A stretch of DNA of 6,470 nt from Chloroflexota bacterium (lineage in GTDB: Bacteria; Chloroflexota; UBA6077; CF-72), in assembly GCA_019242065.1 (NCBI GenBank), contig JAFAWJ010000903.1, forward strand, positions 1 through 6,470, given 5' to 3'. Made by a program: the position numbers and the translations under genes. Under the pieces are notes generated by a model. It searched no databases and was not told the origin of the DNA. It saw only the letters and a program-made list of their open reading frames with translations. Below, piece by piece: positions 5,942-6,470 of the stretch; positions within the stretch are counted from its first letter, which is position 1; each line of letters starts with the position of its first letter.

Positions 5942-5957
5942 CAACCTGACCAGGTTG
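5942..5957. promoter_or_regulatory. 16-bp inverted repeat CAACCTG-AC-CAGGTTG
   Basis: Two perfect 7-bp arms flank an AC dinucleotide, about 310 bp upstream of the ParB-like start. This is the size and symmetry of a dimer binding site and could be an operator or a divergent parS-like site. It does not match the chromosomal parS consensus. Function is a guess. Confidence 0.3.
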
Positions 5958-6099
5958 AGGCCAAAGGCGCCGAAGCCAACGACTATCCCAACGAGGTGTC
6001 AAATCAGTCAGTAGCTCGGTCTTGTCTCCGAAGATCTCGAGCCAACACACAGGACAATCGCGACGTTGATCGGGTCGGCGGGGTGGTCCTGAACCGGCG

Positions 6100-6470
6100 G
6101 GCTACGATCAGCGTGCCGTCGGACCCTAAAGTGCTCGTCGTTCACCAGATGCATGCAACCGATTGGCTTGCGAGACCACCGCATCGAAGCATTCGCGACT
6201 GACGCGGTGGCGCAACAGCCGCCGGCGGTGCTTCGAAAGGGGCTGTGGTCGAAGCTCGGCTCGAGCATGTCCATATCGAGCAACCAACGGAACAGCAGGT
6301 GGTACGTCAATTTCTCACAGAAAGCGCGTTCGCTACGGACCGAGTACAGGCTGATCAGCAGGCTGGCTTTGAGCAAGCGCTCGGGCGGAATCGACGCCCG
6401 GCCTTCGCCGTCAGCGGCGTACATCTCGTCGAACAGCGGTGACAGTTCCAGCAAGGCGGCATCCGCCAAA
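6100..6470 (-). pseudogene. IS5-like transposase remnant (N-terminal DUF772 part), frameshifted
   Basis: The fragment reads MADAALLELSPLFDEMY, SIPPERLLKASLLISLYSVRSERAFCEKLTYHLLFRWLLDMDMLEPSFDHSPF, the N-terminal domain of IS5-superfamily DDE transposases; the true start lies beyond 6470. Then the frame breaks repeatedly. Near 6234-6240 one T seems lost from a TTTT run; the next frame continues KHRRRLLRHRVSRECFDAVVSQANRLH. At 6149-6156 a duplicated GCAT returns to the first frame (LVNDEHFRV). Near 6118-6123 one extra C precedes DGTLI, where the first catalytic Asp of the DDE triad would be. Similarity ends there; the rest of the catalytic domain is absent. It is a dead insertion-sequence relic and marks this as accessory DNA. 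Confidence 0.85.

Larger units (their letters stand above)
5648..6099. other. Intergenic stretch of about 450 bp without a recognisable gene
   Basis: Open frames exist on both strands but none gives a recognisable protein, and the longest (about 90-100 codons, minus strand) have arginine/proline-rich compositions typical of antisense or out-of-frame GC-rich DNA. There is no parA-like Walker motif, tRNA or repeat array. The promoter of the ParB-like gene must lie in its left part; TTGCAC with a weak TTACCT 17 nt downstream on the minus strand (about 5750-5780) is the best I can see and is not convincing. Confidence 0.5.

Noticed and set aside
5669..5944. Minus-strand frames of 91 and 103 codons upstream of the ParB-like gene as a possible parA
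   Set aside because: No Walker A or other ATPase motif, no ribosome binding site, and the composition is typical of non-coding GC-rich sequence.
1..6470. CRISPR arrays, tRNA genes, rRNA, retrons or diversity-generating repeats linked to the RT
   Set aside because: No repeated spacers, no cloverleaf or rRNA sequence seen, and the RT has a maturase X region and domain V nearby, which identifies it as a group II intron protein.

Overview
GC-rich bacterial DNA, almost entirely made of mobile-element layers. No chromosomal housekeeping gene is intact here, and I cannot name the organism; GC-rich codon use, a bacterial group II intron, serine-recombinase genes and a ParB-family gene only say 'bacterium'. 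The window probably comes from a genomic island, plasmid or other accessory region.

Layout. (1) Bases 1 to about 4659, + strand: a group II intron whose 5' end lies before the window. Its reverse transcriptase/maturase gene starts near 262, is split after 719, resumes at 3551 and ends at 4554 after a one-base frame break near 4480. Ribozyme domains V and VI follow at about 4587-4659. (2) Bases 718-3552: a 2833-bp element inserted precisely in the RT gene. It carries three minus-strand genes: a DUF5372-type small protein, a DUF6788-type small protein and a large serine recombinase. Removing it, with a shared AC dinucleotide, restores the RT motif RPLGITTIEDR. (3) Bases 4660-4828: short spacer with a possible trpF-like scrap antisense to the intron. 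(4) 4829-5632, minus: an orphan ParB/Spo0J-like gene with a strong ribosome binding site. (5) About 5650-6099: no recognisable gene, two short palindromes. (6) 6100-6470, minus: frameshifted N-terminal part of an IS5-like transposase that runs off the window.

The main discovery concerns the inserted element. Joining its ends through the AC core gives a symmetric site, GGC-N2-TATG-N11-AC-N11-CATA-N2-GCC, as expected of a serine-recombinase attP. In the integrated state the DUF5372 gene has no ATG, GTG or TTG start inside the element. In the predicted circle its frame continues through attP to an ATG that overlaps the recombinase stop codon as ATGA, with a GAGGG Shine-Dalgarno-like sequence 9 nt upstream inside the recombinase gene. 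The circle would therefore carry one closed loop of three same-strand genes, and integration would cut off the start of one of them. This is inferred from sequence alone but is specific and testable.
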